Assembly (NCBI GenBank): GCA_035711385.1
Contig: DASTCG010000026.1
Coordinates: 1-64,000 of the forward strand
DNA length: 64,000 bases
Source of the DNA: JACDAN01 sp035711385
GTDB lineage: Bacteria > Actinomycetota > Thermoleophilia > Gaiellales > Gaiellaceae
Reading direction: 5' to 3'
In this document: positions 14,584 through 23,247 of the stretch, in pieces
Position numbering within the stretch: the first letter of the stretch is position 1
How the letters are laid out: each line of letters opens with the position of its first letter
Notes under the pieces: model-generated
Databases searched by the model: none
What the model was told of the DNA's origin: nothing
The model's input: only the letters and a program-made list of their open reading frames with translations
Translations under genes and position numbers: made by a program

Positions 14584-14713
14584 GACGCCCCCCTCTCTCG
14601 CGTAGGCAGGTCGATGGTCTCGCTCGGCCCCGGCAATGTCAAGCTGCGTCCCCGGCGACCAGGCGCCGGGCAGATGAGCCGCGATGTTCGTACGAACAGA
14701 GGTTCCTGCTCGA

Positions 14714-16126
14714 TTAGCGTGGAGATGGCGGGACGAGTCGCAGTTGGGTGGCGTCCCATCGCCACACGTTGTCGCCTGTGATGTGCGTGCCGCCGATCCA
14801 GCGGTCGATGCCGAGCAGATCGACTCGGTCGGCCTCGCCGAGCAGGACGCGCTCGCCGGTGGCGGTCAGCCGGAGATGGAGCCGTGAGAAGAGCTGGCTG
14901 TCGCCGAGTGGTGGTGGCGGTGGGAGCGCCTCCCCATCGTCGGTTTCGAGCAGCCTGTTCGTTCCGTGCCCCAGTGACGAGAGGATCCGGTAGAACCAGG
15001 CGTCGCCGAGGAAGGGCGCCACCTCGAGTCGCTGCGCGGCGACGAAGGTGGCGGGAGGCGTGGCGGCGCCGGCCGCGATCGCGTTCAGCGCGTGTCGCTC
15101 TGTTCCAGAGAGGCCGTCGGCCGGTGCTGGGAGCTCGTCGAGCAGCCGCCGCAGTGCTGAAGCCAGGAACGGCAGATCATCGGTCTCCCGCGTCGCCCAC
15201 TCGGCCATTGCGGTCGGCTCCTGCCCTTGGACGGCAGCCCAGGTGCTCGCCGCCGCCTGAAGCGCCGCTGGTGTCGCCGGTTGCCGCGAGGGCCAGAGCG
15301 TCTCGAGCTCGTCGGGGGTCAGCTCGCCCAGCCCAGCGAAGGACGGTTTGGCAGGGAACGAGTCGATGACGATGAGCTCCGGTGCGACCTCGGCTGCGTG
15401 CGCGAGGGTGAGGACGTCGATGAGCTGGAGCTGGTCATAGAGGTCGTGCTCGAACCAGAGCACCACGTGAAGGCCGTCGCTGAGCGCGTCGAGCAGCTGC
15501 CGGTCGCGTCGCTGGAGCGAGGAGAACAGGGCATGCCGGTTGCCCCAGCCGCAGTCGGCGAGGAACGCGGCGCGTGTCCGTAGCAGCTCGCGCCGGGGCA
15601 GCGCTGGGACCGGCCCTTCGTGGAGGACGTCCTGCCAGGAGAGCACGGCGCCGTCGAGCGCCGTCTGTCGCAGGGTGTTGCCGGCGCTCTCGCCGTTGGT
15701 GATGTGCAGAAGCGACGGCCGCGCCGCGGGCTCGCCGCCGCGTCGGGCAAGGTAGGCCGCGCCGCAGGTGCAGTGGTCAAGCGAGGTGCAGGCGCAGCCG
15801 ACGACGCGTGCGAGTTCCTCTCGCATCCGCCGCAGCGCCGCGATCCGCACGTCGATCTCGTCGATCTTGGCCGCCATCCGCAGGCGCAGCACCTCCGACG
15901 GCGACCGCGAGCGGCGTGCCGCGCGCAGGTACTCAGCGATCTCCGCCAGCGTGAAGCCGACCGCCTGGGCTTCCTTGATCGAGCGCAGGAACCGGACCGT
16001 CTCCTCGTCGTAGCGGCGATGCCCACTCGGCGTCCGCTGCGGCTCGGCCAACAGGCCCCGCCGCTCGTAGTAGCGAAGCGTCTCGACGCCGACGCCTGCG
16101 CGTGCTGCGACCTCGCCGACTCTCAC
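14714..16126 (-). CDS. MerR regulator fused to DUF1835-type domain
   Basis: A 470-aa fusion. Residues 1-70 are a MerR winged helix (VRVGEVAARAGVGVETLRYYERRGLL); 70-112 the dimer helix; then the Cys cluster C-x-C-x5-C-x-C (VGCACTSLDHCTC), which looks like a metal or Fe-S sensor loop. From about 137 on comes a DUF1835/DUF3658-like domain (LLHITNGESAGNTLRQTAL, VLSWQDVLHEGPVP, VLWFEHDLYDQLQL). DUF1835 proteins are normally separate and of unknown function. The GTG at 16126 falls at the expected transcription start, so the mRNA is probably leaderless. The promoter carries a MerR-type operator, so it likely regulates itself. Confidence 0.8.
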   Translation of the reverse strand: MRVGEVAARAGVGVETLRYYERRGLLAEPQRTPSGHRRYDEETVRFLRSIKEAQAVGFTLAEIAEYLRAARRSRSPSEVLRLRMAAKIDEIDVRIAALRRMREELARVVGCACTSLDHCTCGAAYLARRGGEPAARPSLLHITNGESAGNTLRQTALDGAVLSWQDVLHEGPVPALPRRELLRTRAAFLADCGWGNRHALFSSLQRRDRQLLDALSDGLHVVLWFEHDLYDQLQLIDVLTLAHAAEVAPELIVIDSFPAKPSFAGLGELTPDELETLWPSRQPATPAALQAAASTWAAVQGQEPTAMAEWATRETDDLPFLASALRRLLDELPAPADGLSGTERHALNAIAAGAATPPATFVAAQRLEVAPFLGDAWFYRILSSLGHGTNRLLETDDGEALPPPPPLGDSQLFSRLHLRLTATGERVLLGEADRVDLLGIDRWIGGTHITGDNVWRWDATQLRLVPPSPR

Positions 16127-16133
16127 GCAGTCG

Positions 16134-16165
16134 AGTGTAGACCCGTACCTAGATACGGAAATCAA
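16134..16165 (-). promoter_or_regulatory. MerR-type promoter and operator
   Basis: Reading on the minus strand: -35 TTGATT (16165-16160), a 20-bp spacer, -10 TACACT (16139-16134). The spacer holds CCGTATCTAGGTACGG (16158-16143), a CCGTA/TACGG inverted repeat very close to the mer operator core. The stretched 19-20 bp spacer is the hallmark of MerR-activated promoters. Confidence 0.75.
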
Positions 16166-16180
16166 CCGCAGCCACGCAAC

Positions 16181-16207
16181 AAAAAGCCGCCAGTTGCGGC
16201 GGCTTTT
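16181..16207 (-). terminator. Intrinsic terminator after tRNA-Pro
   Basis: On the minus strand AAAAGCCGCC pairs with GGCGGCTTTTT around a 6-nt loop and runs into T residues. It begins 3 nt after the tRNA end and separates it from the merR promoter. Confidence 0.8.
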
Positions 16208-16210
16208 CGA

Positions 16211-16285
16211 TCGGGGCGCCGAGATTTGAACTCGGGACCTCTAGTCCCCCAGACTAGCGCGCTAACCAGGCTGCGCCACGCCCCG
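16211..16285 (-). tRNA. tRNA-Pro(GGG)
   Basis: Cloverleaf of 75 nt: acceptor CGGGGCG/CGCCCCG with discriminator A, anticodon stem CTAGT/ACTAG, loop CTGGGGG giving anticodon GGG, and T-arm GTTCAAATC. CCA is not encoded. Confidence 0.95.
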
Positions 16286-16314
16286 CAACGCCGGACACGA
16301 TAACAGGCGGCCCT

Positions 16315-16530
16315 CTACGCCCTCCGGCGCTGGGCGATCTGGGAGTCGGCCGGGCGCAGCATCGTGTACACGAGCAGGCCGATGAACGGGAAGACGAGCA
16401 TGGCGATCGTCCACGCGGCCTTCGCGCCCACCGACAGGTCCGGTCGCCGTCGGAAGAGGTCCAGCACTGCCCTCACCCAGAGGAAGAGGAAGAGCACGAT
16501 CACCGCGCCGAGGATGATCCGCATGAACAT
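16315..16530 (-). CDS. PLDc_N-domain small membrane protein
   Basis: A 71-aa protein with two membrane helices (about 4-22 and 40-60) and the pattern of the PLDc_N family: WVRAVLDLFRRRPDL, then KAAWTIAMLVFPFIGLLVYTMLR. Such proteins resemble the N-terminus of cardiolipin synthase; role unknown. GGAG abuts the first ATG (16530), so the second ATG two codons later (16524) has better spacing and may be the true start. It follows the tRNA gene region. Confidence 0.8.
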   Translation of the reverse strand: MFMRIILGAVIVLFLFLWVRAVLDLFRRRPDLSVGAKAAWTIAMLVFPFIGLLVYTMLRPADSQIAQRRRA

Positions 16531-16683
16531 CTCCGGGGAACTTTACGCCGGGCGCCGGGCCGCCTCGTCGTCCCAGCGGGATGATCCGCCGGGCTCCCAG
16601 GCTGCGCCTGTGAGCTCAGGAGACGCCTCGTAGGAGGTGGCCACTCGTCGGGCGTCACGAATTTCACGGAAAGACCGCATGTT

Positions 16684-16841
16684 TTGACCGTGGTCAACGC
16701 AAGCTTCACGGTGTCGGAGCGTCTTGAATTGGGAGGACAAGCACACTGCTTGTTGTCCACAGCCCTCCTCTGCGGCACCCTCAGAGATGGCTCGGACACG
16801 GAAGTTGCCAGTCCCGACGATATCCACAGCCCTGTGGAAAA
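16684..16841. promoter_or_regulatory. DnaA-box-like cluster and TTGACC palindrome
   Basis: TTGTCCACA (16753-16761) equals the actinobacterial DnaA box consensus. TATCCACA (16821-16828) and inverted TGTGGAAAA (16833-16841) form the perfect inverted repeat TCCACAG-CC-CTGTGGA. About 70 bp upstream is TTGACC-GT-GGTCAA (16684-16697), another perfect inverted repeat that could be an operator. The cluster resembles the one at 2064-2104. No origin genes are near. Confidence 0.45.
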
Positions 16842-17046
16842 CTCCGAGAATCCCGGAAAACCGCCACCCGACGACGACGACGGGGTGAAGAAGCCGCCCG
16901 GCGAGTTCGTCAACGACGAGCTCGAGAAGCAGACCAAGCGGTTTCTCCAAGAGGTCAAGGACCTCGCACGTCGCCGCCGGGAGGCGGAAGACGACGTCGA
17001 GCCGGGCCCGCCGCCCGGCCCGGTTCAGCGTTCGAGGCGTCGGTAG
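16684..17046 (+). CDS. Doubtful small acidic/coiled-coil protein
   Basis: An open frame of up to 120 aa. The first half (from TTG 16684) does not look like protein and overlaps the DnaA-box cluster. The last 65 residues do: a Pro/Asp-rich linker (KPPPDDDDGVKKPP) and a charged helix (DELEKQTKRFLQEVKDLA). A GTG near 16834 is a possible real start, giving about 70 aa. It overlaps the xre gene tail to tail by 22 bp. The opposite strand holds another open frame with less protein-like composition. Confidence 0.3.
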   Translation: MTVVNASFTVSERLELGGQAHCLLSTALLCGTLRDGSDTEVASPDDIHSPVENSENPGKPPPDDDDGVKKPPGEFVNDELEKQTKRFLQEVKDLARRRREAEDDVEPGPPPGPVQRSRRR

Positions 17047-17324
17047 AGGCGGTCGATCAGCTCGGGCATCTGCTCGAGCTTCTGTGTGATCAAGCGGAGC
17101 CGGTACTCCCGGAAGTGCTCCGGCTCGACTCCGAGCGCCTTCGCCAGCCGCCGCACGATGTCGTCCGACGGCACGGGCCGGTTTCCGTGCACGAGGTGGT
17201 TCAGATAGCCCGCCGAGAGTGACGTCTGCTCCGCGAGCGCCCGGTAGGTGACGCCCTTCTCGTGCATCAACCGCTCGAGCGTGGGGCCGAACGGCTCCGT
17301 GCTGAATCTCCGGCGGCGGGCCAA
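17025..17324 (-). CDS. XRE-family helix-turn-helix protein
   Basis: A 99-aa DNA-binding protein with a Cro/C1-type HTH at about 18-75 (YRALAEQTSLSAGYLNHLVHG, then DDIVRRLAKALGVEPEHF) and a short helical tail (LEQMPELIDRLYRRL). Start is TTG 17324, preceded by AGGTAG, only 14 bp after the proS stop, so it is probably read as the last gene of the rpsB-proS operon. Target genes are unknown. Confidence 0.75.
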   Translation of the reverse strand: MARRRRFSTEPFGPTLERLMHEKGVTYRALAEQTSLSAGYLNHLVHGNRPVPSDDIVRRLAKALGVEPEHFREYRLRLITQKLEQMPELIDRLYRRLER

Positions 17325-17338
17325 GGTCGTATTACTAC

Positions 17339-19006
17339 CTAGTTTCCAAGTTCGGCGACGGGAACGCGCCGCTCGTCGCCGGTCCGCCGGTCGCGAACGT
17401 CGACCATTCCGTCCTCGAGCGTCCGCTTGCCGACGGTGATCCGCGTCGGGCACCCGATGAGGTCGGCGTCCGCGAACTTCTCGCCCGGGCGCTGGTCGCG
17501 GTCGTCGAGCAGCACGGTCTTGCCGGCCGCGTCGAGCTCGCCCGCGACGCGCTCGGCTAGCTCTGCCACCTTGGGATTGCCCGCAGCGAGCGCGATGAGG
17601 TGCACGTCGTACGGCGCCACCGACTCCGGCCACCGGATGCCCTGCTCGTCATGGTGTTGCTCGACGACGGCCGCCATCACCCGTCCCGGGCCGATCCCAT
17701 AGCTCCCGCCGAGCAACGGCTTCTCCTGACCGTCCTCGTCGAGGAAGGTGGCGCCAAGCGGCTCCGAATAGAAGCCGCCGAAATTGAAGATGTGGCCAAC
17801 CTCGATCGCGGTCTGGAAGATCAGCGCGCCGCCGCATATCGGGCAGCGGTCGCCCTCCCGAGGTTCGCGCAGGTCCGCGAAGCGCGGCTGATAGTCGCGT
17901 CCGGCCTCGACGCCGCCAAGGTGCCAGCCGTCGCGATTCGCGCCGGCGACGAACTGCCCCTCGCGCAACGTCTCGTCGGCGATCACCTCGCCGGAAAACG
18001 CAACCGGGCCGAGCGATCCGCCGCCCGCGCCGAAGGCGGCGCGGATCTCGTCGTCCGTGGCGGGGCGCGAGTCGCCGGGCAGCGCGTCGTAGAGCTTTGT
18101 CTCGCTGAGCCGGTCGTCGCCGCGGACGAGTGCGAGCACGACCGTGCCGTCCGGCTTCACCACCGGCATCGCCTTTGACGTGGCCGACTCGTCGATTCCG
18201 AGGAACTCGGCTAGTCCCTCGATCGTCGTCACCCCCGGCGTCTCGATCTCCTCGGGAGCCTCGAGCGGCTCGGGGAGCACAGCGGCGCGAGGGACGGCCT
18301 CCGCGACCTCCAGGTCGCCGGCGTAGTCGCCGTTCTCGCAGCGGACGAGCGTGTTCTCGCCCGAGCCCGAGGGCGCGAGGAAGTCGATGCTGAACTTTCC
18401 GCCCATGATCCCGCTTTCCGCCTGGACGTCGTACGTCTCGAGCCCGCAGCGGGCGAAGATGCGCTTGTACGCCTCGCGGTTCGCCTCGAAGCTCGAACGC
18501 ACGCCCTCCTCGTCGCGGTCGAAGGAGTACGCGTCCTTCATGATGAACTCGCGCACCCGCAGGAGGCCGCCGCGGGGACGGGGCTCGTCGCGGTGCTTCG
18601 TCTGAAAGTGGTACCAGAGCTGCGGCAGCTCCCGGTAGCTCCGGATCTCGCGGGCGTGATACGTGACCGTCTCCTCGTGTGTCAGCGGCAGGATGAACTC
18701 CCGACCGGTCCGGTCCTTGAGATGAAAGATCTCCGGAATCCCGAGGCGGCCCGTCGCCTCCCAGAGCTCGGGCGGCGTCAGGATGGGCATCAGCATCTCC
18801 TGGCCGCCGATGGCGTCCATCTCCTCGCGGACGATCTGCTCGATCTTCCGGTGGACGCGCCAGCCGAGCGGCATGAACGACCAGACCCCCGCCGAGACCT
18901 GTCGGATGAAGCCGCCGCGGACGAGCAGGCCGTGGGAGACCGCCTCGGCGTCGGCCGGGGCCTCGCGCAGGGTCGGTAGGAAGAGCTGGGAAGCGCGGGC
19001 GATCAC
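17339..19006 (-). CDS. proS: Prolyl-tRNA synthetase
   Basis: A 555-aa class II aminoacyl-tRNA synthetase of the bacterial ProS type. Motif 1 region (GWRVHRKIEQIVREEM), motif 2 (TKHRDEPRPRGGLLRVREF), an editing (INS) domain between motifs 2 and 3 (about 230-370), motif 3 (GSYGIGPGRVMAAVVEQ) and an anticodon-binding domain at the C-terminus are all present. It charges tRNA-Pro and edits misloaded Ala. Four bp separate it from ispG. Confidence 0.97.
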   Translation of the reverse strand: MIARASQLFLPTLREAPADAEAVSHGLLVRGGFIRQVSAGVWSFMPLGWRVHRKIEQIVREEMDAIGGQEMLMPILTPPELWEATGRLGIPEIFHLKDRTGREFILPLTHEETVTYHAREIRSYRELPQLWYHFQTKHRDEPRPRGGLLRVREFIMKDAYSFDRDEEGVRSSFEANREAYKRIFARCGLETYDVQAESGIMGGKFSIDFLAPSGSGENTLVRCENGDYAGDLEVAEAVPRAAVLPEPLEAPEEIETPGVTTIEGLAEFLGIDESATSKAMPVVKPDGTVVLALVRGDDRLSETKLYDALPGDSRPATDDEIRAAFGAGGGSLGPVAFSGEVIADETLREGQFVAGANRDGWHLGGVEAGRDYQPRFADLREPREGDRCPICGGALIFQTAIEVGHIFNFGGFYSEPLGATFLDEDGQEKPLLGGSYGIGPGRVMAAVVEQHHDEQGIRWPESVAPYDVHLIALAAGNPKVAELAERVAGELDAAGKTVLLDDRDQRPGEKFADADLIGCPTRITVGKRTLEDGMVDVRDRRTGDERRVPVAELGN

Positions 19007-19010
19007 GCCG

Positions 19011-20144
19011 CTATTCGACCGGGATCAGGGACGCTTCCGCCATGGCCAGCGCCGCCGGCTTGGCCATCTTCAGGCGCTTGGGTCGCTGCATACCGGCCTC
19101 GATCCAGGCGTCGATCTCGTGGAAGAGCTCGTCGATCAGGATGTCTGACGAGACCTTCTTCAGCACGCGGCCGTGCGCGTAGATGAAGCCGACGTCGCGT
19201 CCGCCGGCGAGACCGAAGTCGGCGTCGCCCGCCTCCCCCGGCCCGTTGACGGCACAGCCCATGACCGCAACCTCGAATGCCTGCGAGTAGCCGCGAAGCC
19301 GCTCCTCGACGACCTCTGCGAGGCTCTGCACGCCGACGTTGTCACGGCCGCACGACGGGCACGCGATCATCACCGGCCCGCGCTCGCGCAGATGGAGCGC
19401 CTTCAGGATCTCCCAGGCCGTCTCCACCTCCTTCACTGGGTCGGCCGTCAGCGAGACCCGGATCGTGTCGCCGATCCCGTCTGCGAGCAGCGAGCCGATC
19501 CCGACCGCGCTCTTGATCGATCCGGTGTACGGCGTCCCCGCCTCGGTGACGCCCAGGTGGAGCGGGTACGGGACCCGCGCCGCGAGCATGCGGTATGCGC
19601 GGATCATCGTCGGCACGTGGGTCGCCTTGACCGAGATCTTGAAGTCGCGGTAGTCGAGCTTCTCGAGCAGCTCGACCTCCTCCAGCGCGGCCGCGACGAG
19701 CGCTTCGGCCTGATCTCGCTGGGCGAGCCCGTAGAGATGCTTCGGCAGCGAGCCGGAGTTGGCGCCGATCCGCATCGGGATCCTGGCCCGCTTGGCGGCC
19801 AGCACCACCTCGGAAACCCGGTCCGGGCCGCCGATGTTGCCCGGGTTGATTCGCACGGCGGCCACCCCTGCGTCGATCGCCCGGAGCGCGAGGCTCGCGT
19901 TGAAGTGGATGTCCGCGATGACCGGCAGCGGCGAGAGCCGGACGATCGTCCTCAGGGCCTCGGCATCCTCGATCTTCGGGACCGCGACTCGCACGATCTC
20001 GCAGCCGGCGGACGCAAGCGCCGCGATCTGCGCCGTGGTCGCCTGGACGTCACGCGTCGGCGTGAGCGTCATCGACTGGACGACGACGGGCGCGCCGCCG
20101 CCGATCTGCACGTTGCCTACCCTGACGCTGAGCTCGGATCCCAC
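19011..20144 (-). CDS. ispG: 4-hydroxy-3-methylbut-2-enyl-diphosphate synthase
   Basis: A 377-aa 4Fe-4S enzyme (GcpE) of the MEP pathway that converts MEcPP to HMBPP. Iron-sulfur ligands C262 and C265 (ACPSCGRDNVG) and C297 with E304 (MGCAVNGPGEA) are present; the N-terminal TIM barrel holds VQSMT and RINPGNIG. GTG start. The neighbours dxr and uppS make the operon an isoprenoid unit. Confidence 0.97.
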   Translation of the reverse strand: MGSELSVRVGNVQIGGGAPVVVQSMTLTPTRDVQATTAQIAALASAGCEIVRVAVPKIEDAEALRTIVRLSPLPVIADIHFNASLALRAIDAGVAAVRINPGNIGGPDRVSEVVLAAKRARIPMRIGANSGSLPKHLYGLAQRDQAEALVAAALEEVELLEKLDYRDFKISVKATHVPTMIRAYRMLAARVPYPLHLGVTEAGTPYTGSIKSAVGIGSLLADGIGDTIRVSLTADPVKEVETAWEILKALHLRERGPVMIACPSCGRDNVGVQSLAEVVEERLRGYSQAFEVAVMGCAVNGPGEAGDADFGLAGGRDVGFIYAHGRVLKKVSSDILIDELFHEIDAWIEAGMQRPKRLKMAKPAALAMAEASLIPVE

Positions 20145-20154
20145 GGGTCCGAGT

Positions 20155-21390
20155 CTAGCCTCCTGCGCGCCCCCCGATGTCGTTCGAGAGGCCGATGAAG
20201 AAGAGCATCAGTACGACCGCGATCCCGATGACAGAGACCCGCTCGTAGACCTCGCGCCCCACCGCCCGGCCCCGGACTCCTTCGATGATCGAGAACGCGA
20301 TGTGGCCGCCGTCCAGCGGGAGCAGCGGAAGCAGGTTCAGGAGTGCCAGCGAGAGGCTGATCAGACCAAGTACCCAGAGATAGGTCTCCCAGCCGCGGTC
20401 GAGGGCGCTGGACGAGCCGCGCACGATCCCGATCGGGCTCGAGATCTCCTCTCGGCCCGATCCCTGCACGAGCCGGCCGAGAACGCCGCCGATCTCCCTC
20501 GTGATCGTCCAGGTCAGCCGGAAGGACTCTCCGACCGCCGTCGTGGCCGGAAGGTCCTCGAACCGGGGCCGGAAGCCGACGCGATACGCCCCGTCGGTGT
20601 CCTTGAACGGAGTGACCGGGCCGAGGTTCACCCGCCGGCCCTGCCGCTCGACCGTGAGCGTGACGGGCTTGCCGTCGGACTCCAGGATCAGCCGGAACAT
20701 CTTCGAGGCGTCGACGGGCGTGCCGTTCACGGCGACGATCCGGTCGGACGGACGGAGTCCGATCTGCACCGCAGGCGTCGGGCGGCCGCTCGGCGTCTGC
20801 CGGTCGATCTCGGCCACGGACGTTGTCGCCCGGCCCGGGCCGAGGAAAAGCAGGAGTGCGAACATCACGATCGCGAAAACGAGGTTCACGCCCGGGCCGG
20901 CGCCGATCACGGCGATCTTCTTCCAGGTCCGCTGCCGCCAGTACGCGTCGAGGCCGAGCTCGTCCGCGATCTCCTCGATTCCCCGCTCGACGCCCTTGCG
21001 GGCCGACGGCGAGAGGTCGGCGTCGGCGGCCGCACGCTCGAGGGCCTTCAGCGCCCCGCCGGCGCCGTCGAAGTTGCCGTCGCCGAGCAGCCGCTTGAGC
21101 CGCTCGGCCGGGCCGACCAGCTGCGGCGCCTCCTGGATCGCCCGTCCGAAGTACGCGTCCACCTCGGACGGCGCCGGCCGGTGCATCCCGGGGATCTTCA
21201 CGTAACCCCCCAGCGGAATCGCGCCGATGCCGTACTCGATGCCGCTCTTCCGAACCTTGGCGATGGCGGGCGGGAACCCGACGTAGAACCTCCGCGGCCG
21301 CATCCCGACGGCGCGGGCGGTGTAGAAGTGCCCGGCCTCGTGCAGGAGGACGAGGAACGCGAGCCCGAGAATGGCGATCAGGCTGTTCAC
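20155..21390 (-). CDS. rseP: Site-2 intramembrane zinc protease (RseP/Rip1)
   Basis: A 411-aa M50 protease that cuts membrane-bound anti-sigma factors and signal-peptide remnants. The zinc motif H17-E-A-G-H21 sits in TM1, a PDZ domain lies in the middle (VQIGLRPSDRIVAVNGTPV), and the second zinc/catalytic element LDGGHIAF is in the C-terminal membrane part. An insert at about 70-150 between the first TM and the PDZ is longer than in E. coli. The GTG start overlaps the dxr stop (GTGA). Confidence 0.93.
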   Translation of the reverse strand: MNSLIAILGLAFLVLLHEAGHFYTARAVGMRPRRFYVGFPPAIAKVRKSGIEYGIGAIPLGGYVKIPGMHRPAPSEVDAYFGRAIQEAPQLVGPAERLKRLLGDGNFDGAGGALKALERAAADADLSPSARKGVERGIEEIADELGLDAYWRQRTWKKIAVIGAGPGVNLVFAIVMFALLLFLGPGRATTSVAEIDRQTPSGRPTPAVQIGLRPSDRIVAVNGTPVDASKMFRLILESDGKPVTLTVERQGRRVNLGPVTPFKDTDGAYRVGFRPRFEDLPATTAVGESFRLTWTITREIGGVLGRLVQGSGREEISSPIGIVRGSSSALDRGWETYLWVLGLISLSLALLNLLPLLPLDGGHIAFSIIEGVRGRAVGREVYERVSVIGIAVVLMLFFIGLSNDIGGRAGG

Positions 21391-22448
21391 GCGGCCACCA
21401 GCGCCTGCTCGGCGAGGCGTCTTGCCTCAGCGTCCGTCGCAACGAGCTCGTCCAGATCGGCCGCCGGCGAGCCGTCCGCGGCGTCGAGCGCCCGGGCGAC
21501 GACCTCCGGAATCCCCAGGAACGGCAGGGCGCCGCCGAGGAACGCCGCAACGGCGACCTCGTTCGCGGCGTTGAACACGCAGGGATAGCTCCCACCCTGA
21601 CTGCCGGCGCTTCGGGCGAGACCGAGCATCGGGAAGACATCGTCCTCGACCGGCTCGAACTCGAGCACGAGGCCCGAGGAGAGATCGAGGGGTTGGATCC
21701 CGACCGGCGCGCGCTCCGGGTACGTCAGCGCGTACGAGATCGGCACCCGCATGTCCGGGTAGCCGACGTGCGCCAGCGCGGAGCCGTCGCGCAGGTGGAC
21801 GAGGGCATGCACCACCGACGTCGGTTGGATCACGACCTCGATCCGCTCGAAGGGAAGGCCGAAGAGGAAATGGGCCTCGATGACCTCGAGGCCCTTGTTC
21901 GCGAGGGTGGCCGAGTCGACGGTGATCTTCGGCCCCATGCTCCAGGTCGGGTGAGCGAGCGCATCCTCAGGTCTTACGTCCTCCAGCTCCGAACGGATGC
22001 GGCCCCGGAAGGGTCCTCCGGACGCCGTCAGCACGATCGAGTCGACCGTCTCGGCGTCGCGGCCCTCGACGAGCTGGAACACGGCGGAGTGCTCGCTGTC
22101 GACGGGGAGCAGGCGACCCCCGCCCCGCTTCCAGGCTGCGAGGGCGAGCTCGCCGGCGGCCACGAGGCTCTCCTTGTTCGCGAGCGCGAGGTCGATGCCG
22201 CGCTCCAGTGTCCACAGCGTCGCGCGGACGCCGGCAAACCCCACGACCGCATTCAGGACGACGTCGGGCTCGGCGCGCTCGAGCAGCTCGACCGGATCGC
22301 CGCCGACCTGCGTCAGCGGTGCGGTGCCGTCGAGCGGCCGGGAGCCGGAGGAGGCGGCAACCAGCTCGAGATCAGGGTGCTGCTCGATCACGTCGCGGGC
22401 CTGAACCCCGATCGAGCCGGTTGCGCCGAGGAGCGCGACACGTTTCAC
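21387..22448 (-). CDS. dxr: 1-deoxy-D-xylulose 5-phosphate reductoisomerase
   Basis: A 353-aa NADPH enzyme for the committed step of the MEP pathway (DXP to MEP). NADPH-binding GATGSIG (8-14), ANKESLV, the metal/substrate motif PVDSEHSAVFQ, SGGPFRG, MGPKITVDSATLANKGLEVIEA and NAANEVAVAAF are all intact. Length is a little short but complete. It is coupled to rseP downstream and 7 bp from cdsA upstream. Confidence 0.97.
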   Translation of the reverse strand: MKRVALLGATGSIGVQARDVIEQHPDLELVAASSGSRPLDGTAPLTQVGGDPVELLERAEPDVVLNAVVGFAGVRATLWTLERGIDLALANKESLVAAGELALAAWKRGGGRLLPVDSEHSAVFQLVEGRDAETVDSIVLTASGGPFRGRIRSELEDVRPEDALAHPTWSMGPKITVDSATLANKGLEVIEAHFLFGLPFERIEVVIQPTSVVHALVHLRDGSALAHVGYPDMRVPISYALTYPERAPVGIQPLDLSSGLVLEFEPVEDDVFPMLGLARSAGSQGGSYPCVFNAANEVAVAAFLGGALPFLGIPEVVARALDAADGSPAADLDELVATDAEARRLAEQALVAA

Positions 22449-22455
22449 CGGTGAA

Positions 22456-23247
22456 TCATGCCGATCCGACGGCTAGCAGGAGCACGTAGACCGCCATGCC
22501 CGTGAAGAGGAACGCGTCCAGCCGGTCGAGCATCCCGCCGTGGCCGAGAAGCAGCCGTCCGCTGTCCTTCACGCCGGCGTCCCGCTTGACGGCAGATTCG
22601 AACAGGTCTCCGACCGGGTCGGCGACCGCGATCACCGCGCCGAGGGCCAGGGTCTCCGCGACCGTCAGGAACCCTTCGTCGTAGAGCGCGAAGAACGGGA
22701 CGAGCACGGCCGCGACCGAGCCTGCGACGAAGCCCTCCCACGTCTTCCCCGGCGAGGTCTCCGGCGCCATCTTGTGGCGGCCGATCAACCGTCCGGCCGC
22801 ATAGGCGGCGGTGTCGCACGCGAAGACGGCGATCACGAGCGTGTACATGGCGAGGACGCCGTGCTCCGGCAGGTCGCGGATCAGCACGAGGCTCGCGAGG
22901 CCGAGGCCGATCCAGGCCGCTCCGAGCACGGTGACCCCGACGGACGCGATCGTCGGCATCGCACCGGCCGCCGCCTTGAAAAGAAAGGCGAGCGGCAGCG
23001 TCGCGAAGAAGCCGGCCAGCGCCCACGCGGGCCCCCACGCGGCGCCGACGAGCGCCGCGACGGTCCCGACATAGCCCGCCAGGAGCACCGGCCGGAACTC
23101 GCGTGCGAGCAGGTAGAGCTCGTGGAGCGCGATGAGCGCCGCGACGACGGCGGCGCCGACGAGCCACCAGCCGCCGGCCCAGATCACGAGGAAGACGACC
23201 GGGACGAGGACGACCGCGACGAGGATCCTGGAGACGAACGCGGTCAT
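22456..23247 (-). CDS. cdsA: Phosphatidate cytidylyltransferase
   Basis: A 263-aa integral membrane enzyme that makes CDP-diacylglycerol from phosphatidate and CTP. The signature S-x3-KRD-x-GVKDSG-x4-GHGGMLDRLD is near the C-terminus (about 218-242). About seven or eight membrane helices. Its start overlaps the uppS stop (ATGA). It supplies the CDP-lipid used by the CDP-alcohol transferase at 7.7-8.2 kb. Confidence 0.95.
   Translation of the reverse strand: MTAFVSRILVAVVLVPVVFLVIWAGGWWLVGAAVVAALIALHELYLLAREFRPVLLAGYVGTVAALVGAAWGPAWALAGFFATLPLAFLFKAAAGAMPTIASVGVTVLGAAWIGLGLASLVLIRDLPEHGVLAMYTLVIAVFACDTAAYAAGRLIGRHKMAPETSPGKTWEGFVAGSVAAVLVPFFALYDEGFLTVAETLALGAVIAVADPVGDLFESAVKRDAGVKDSGRLLLGHGGMLDRLDAFLFTGMAVYVLLLAVGSA

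Noticed and set aside
16753..16841. Replication origin
   Set aside because: Boxes are few, no AT-rich unwinding region is present, and dnaA, dnaN, gyrB and rpmH are absent.
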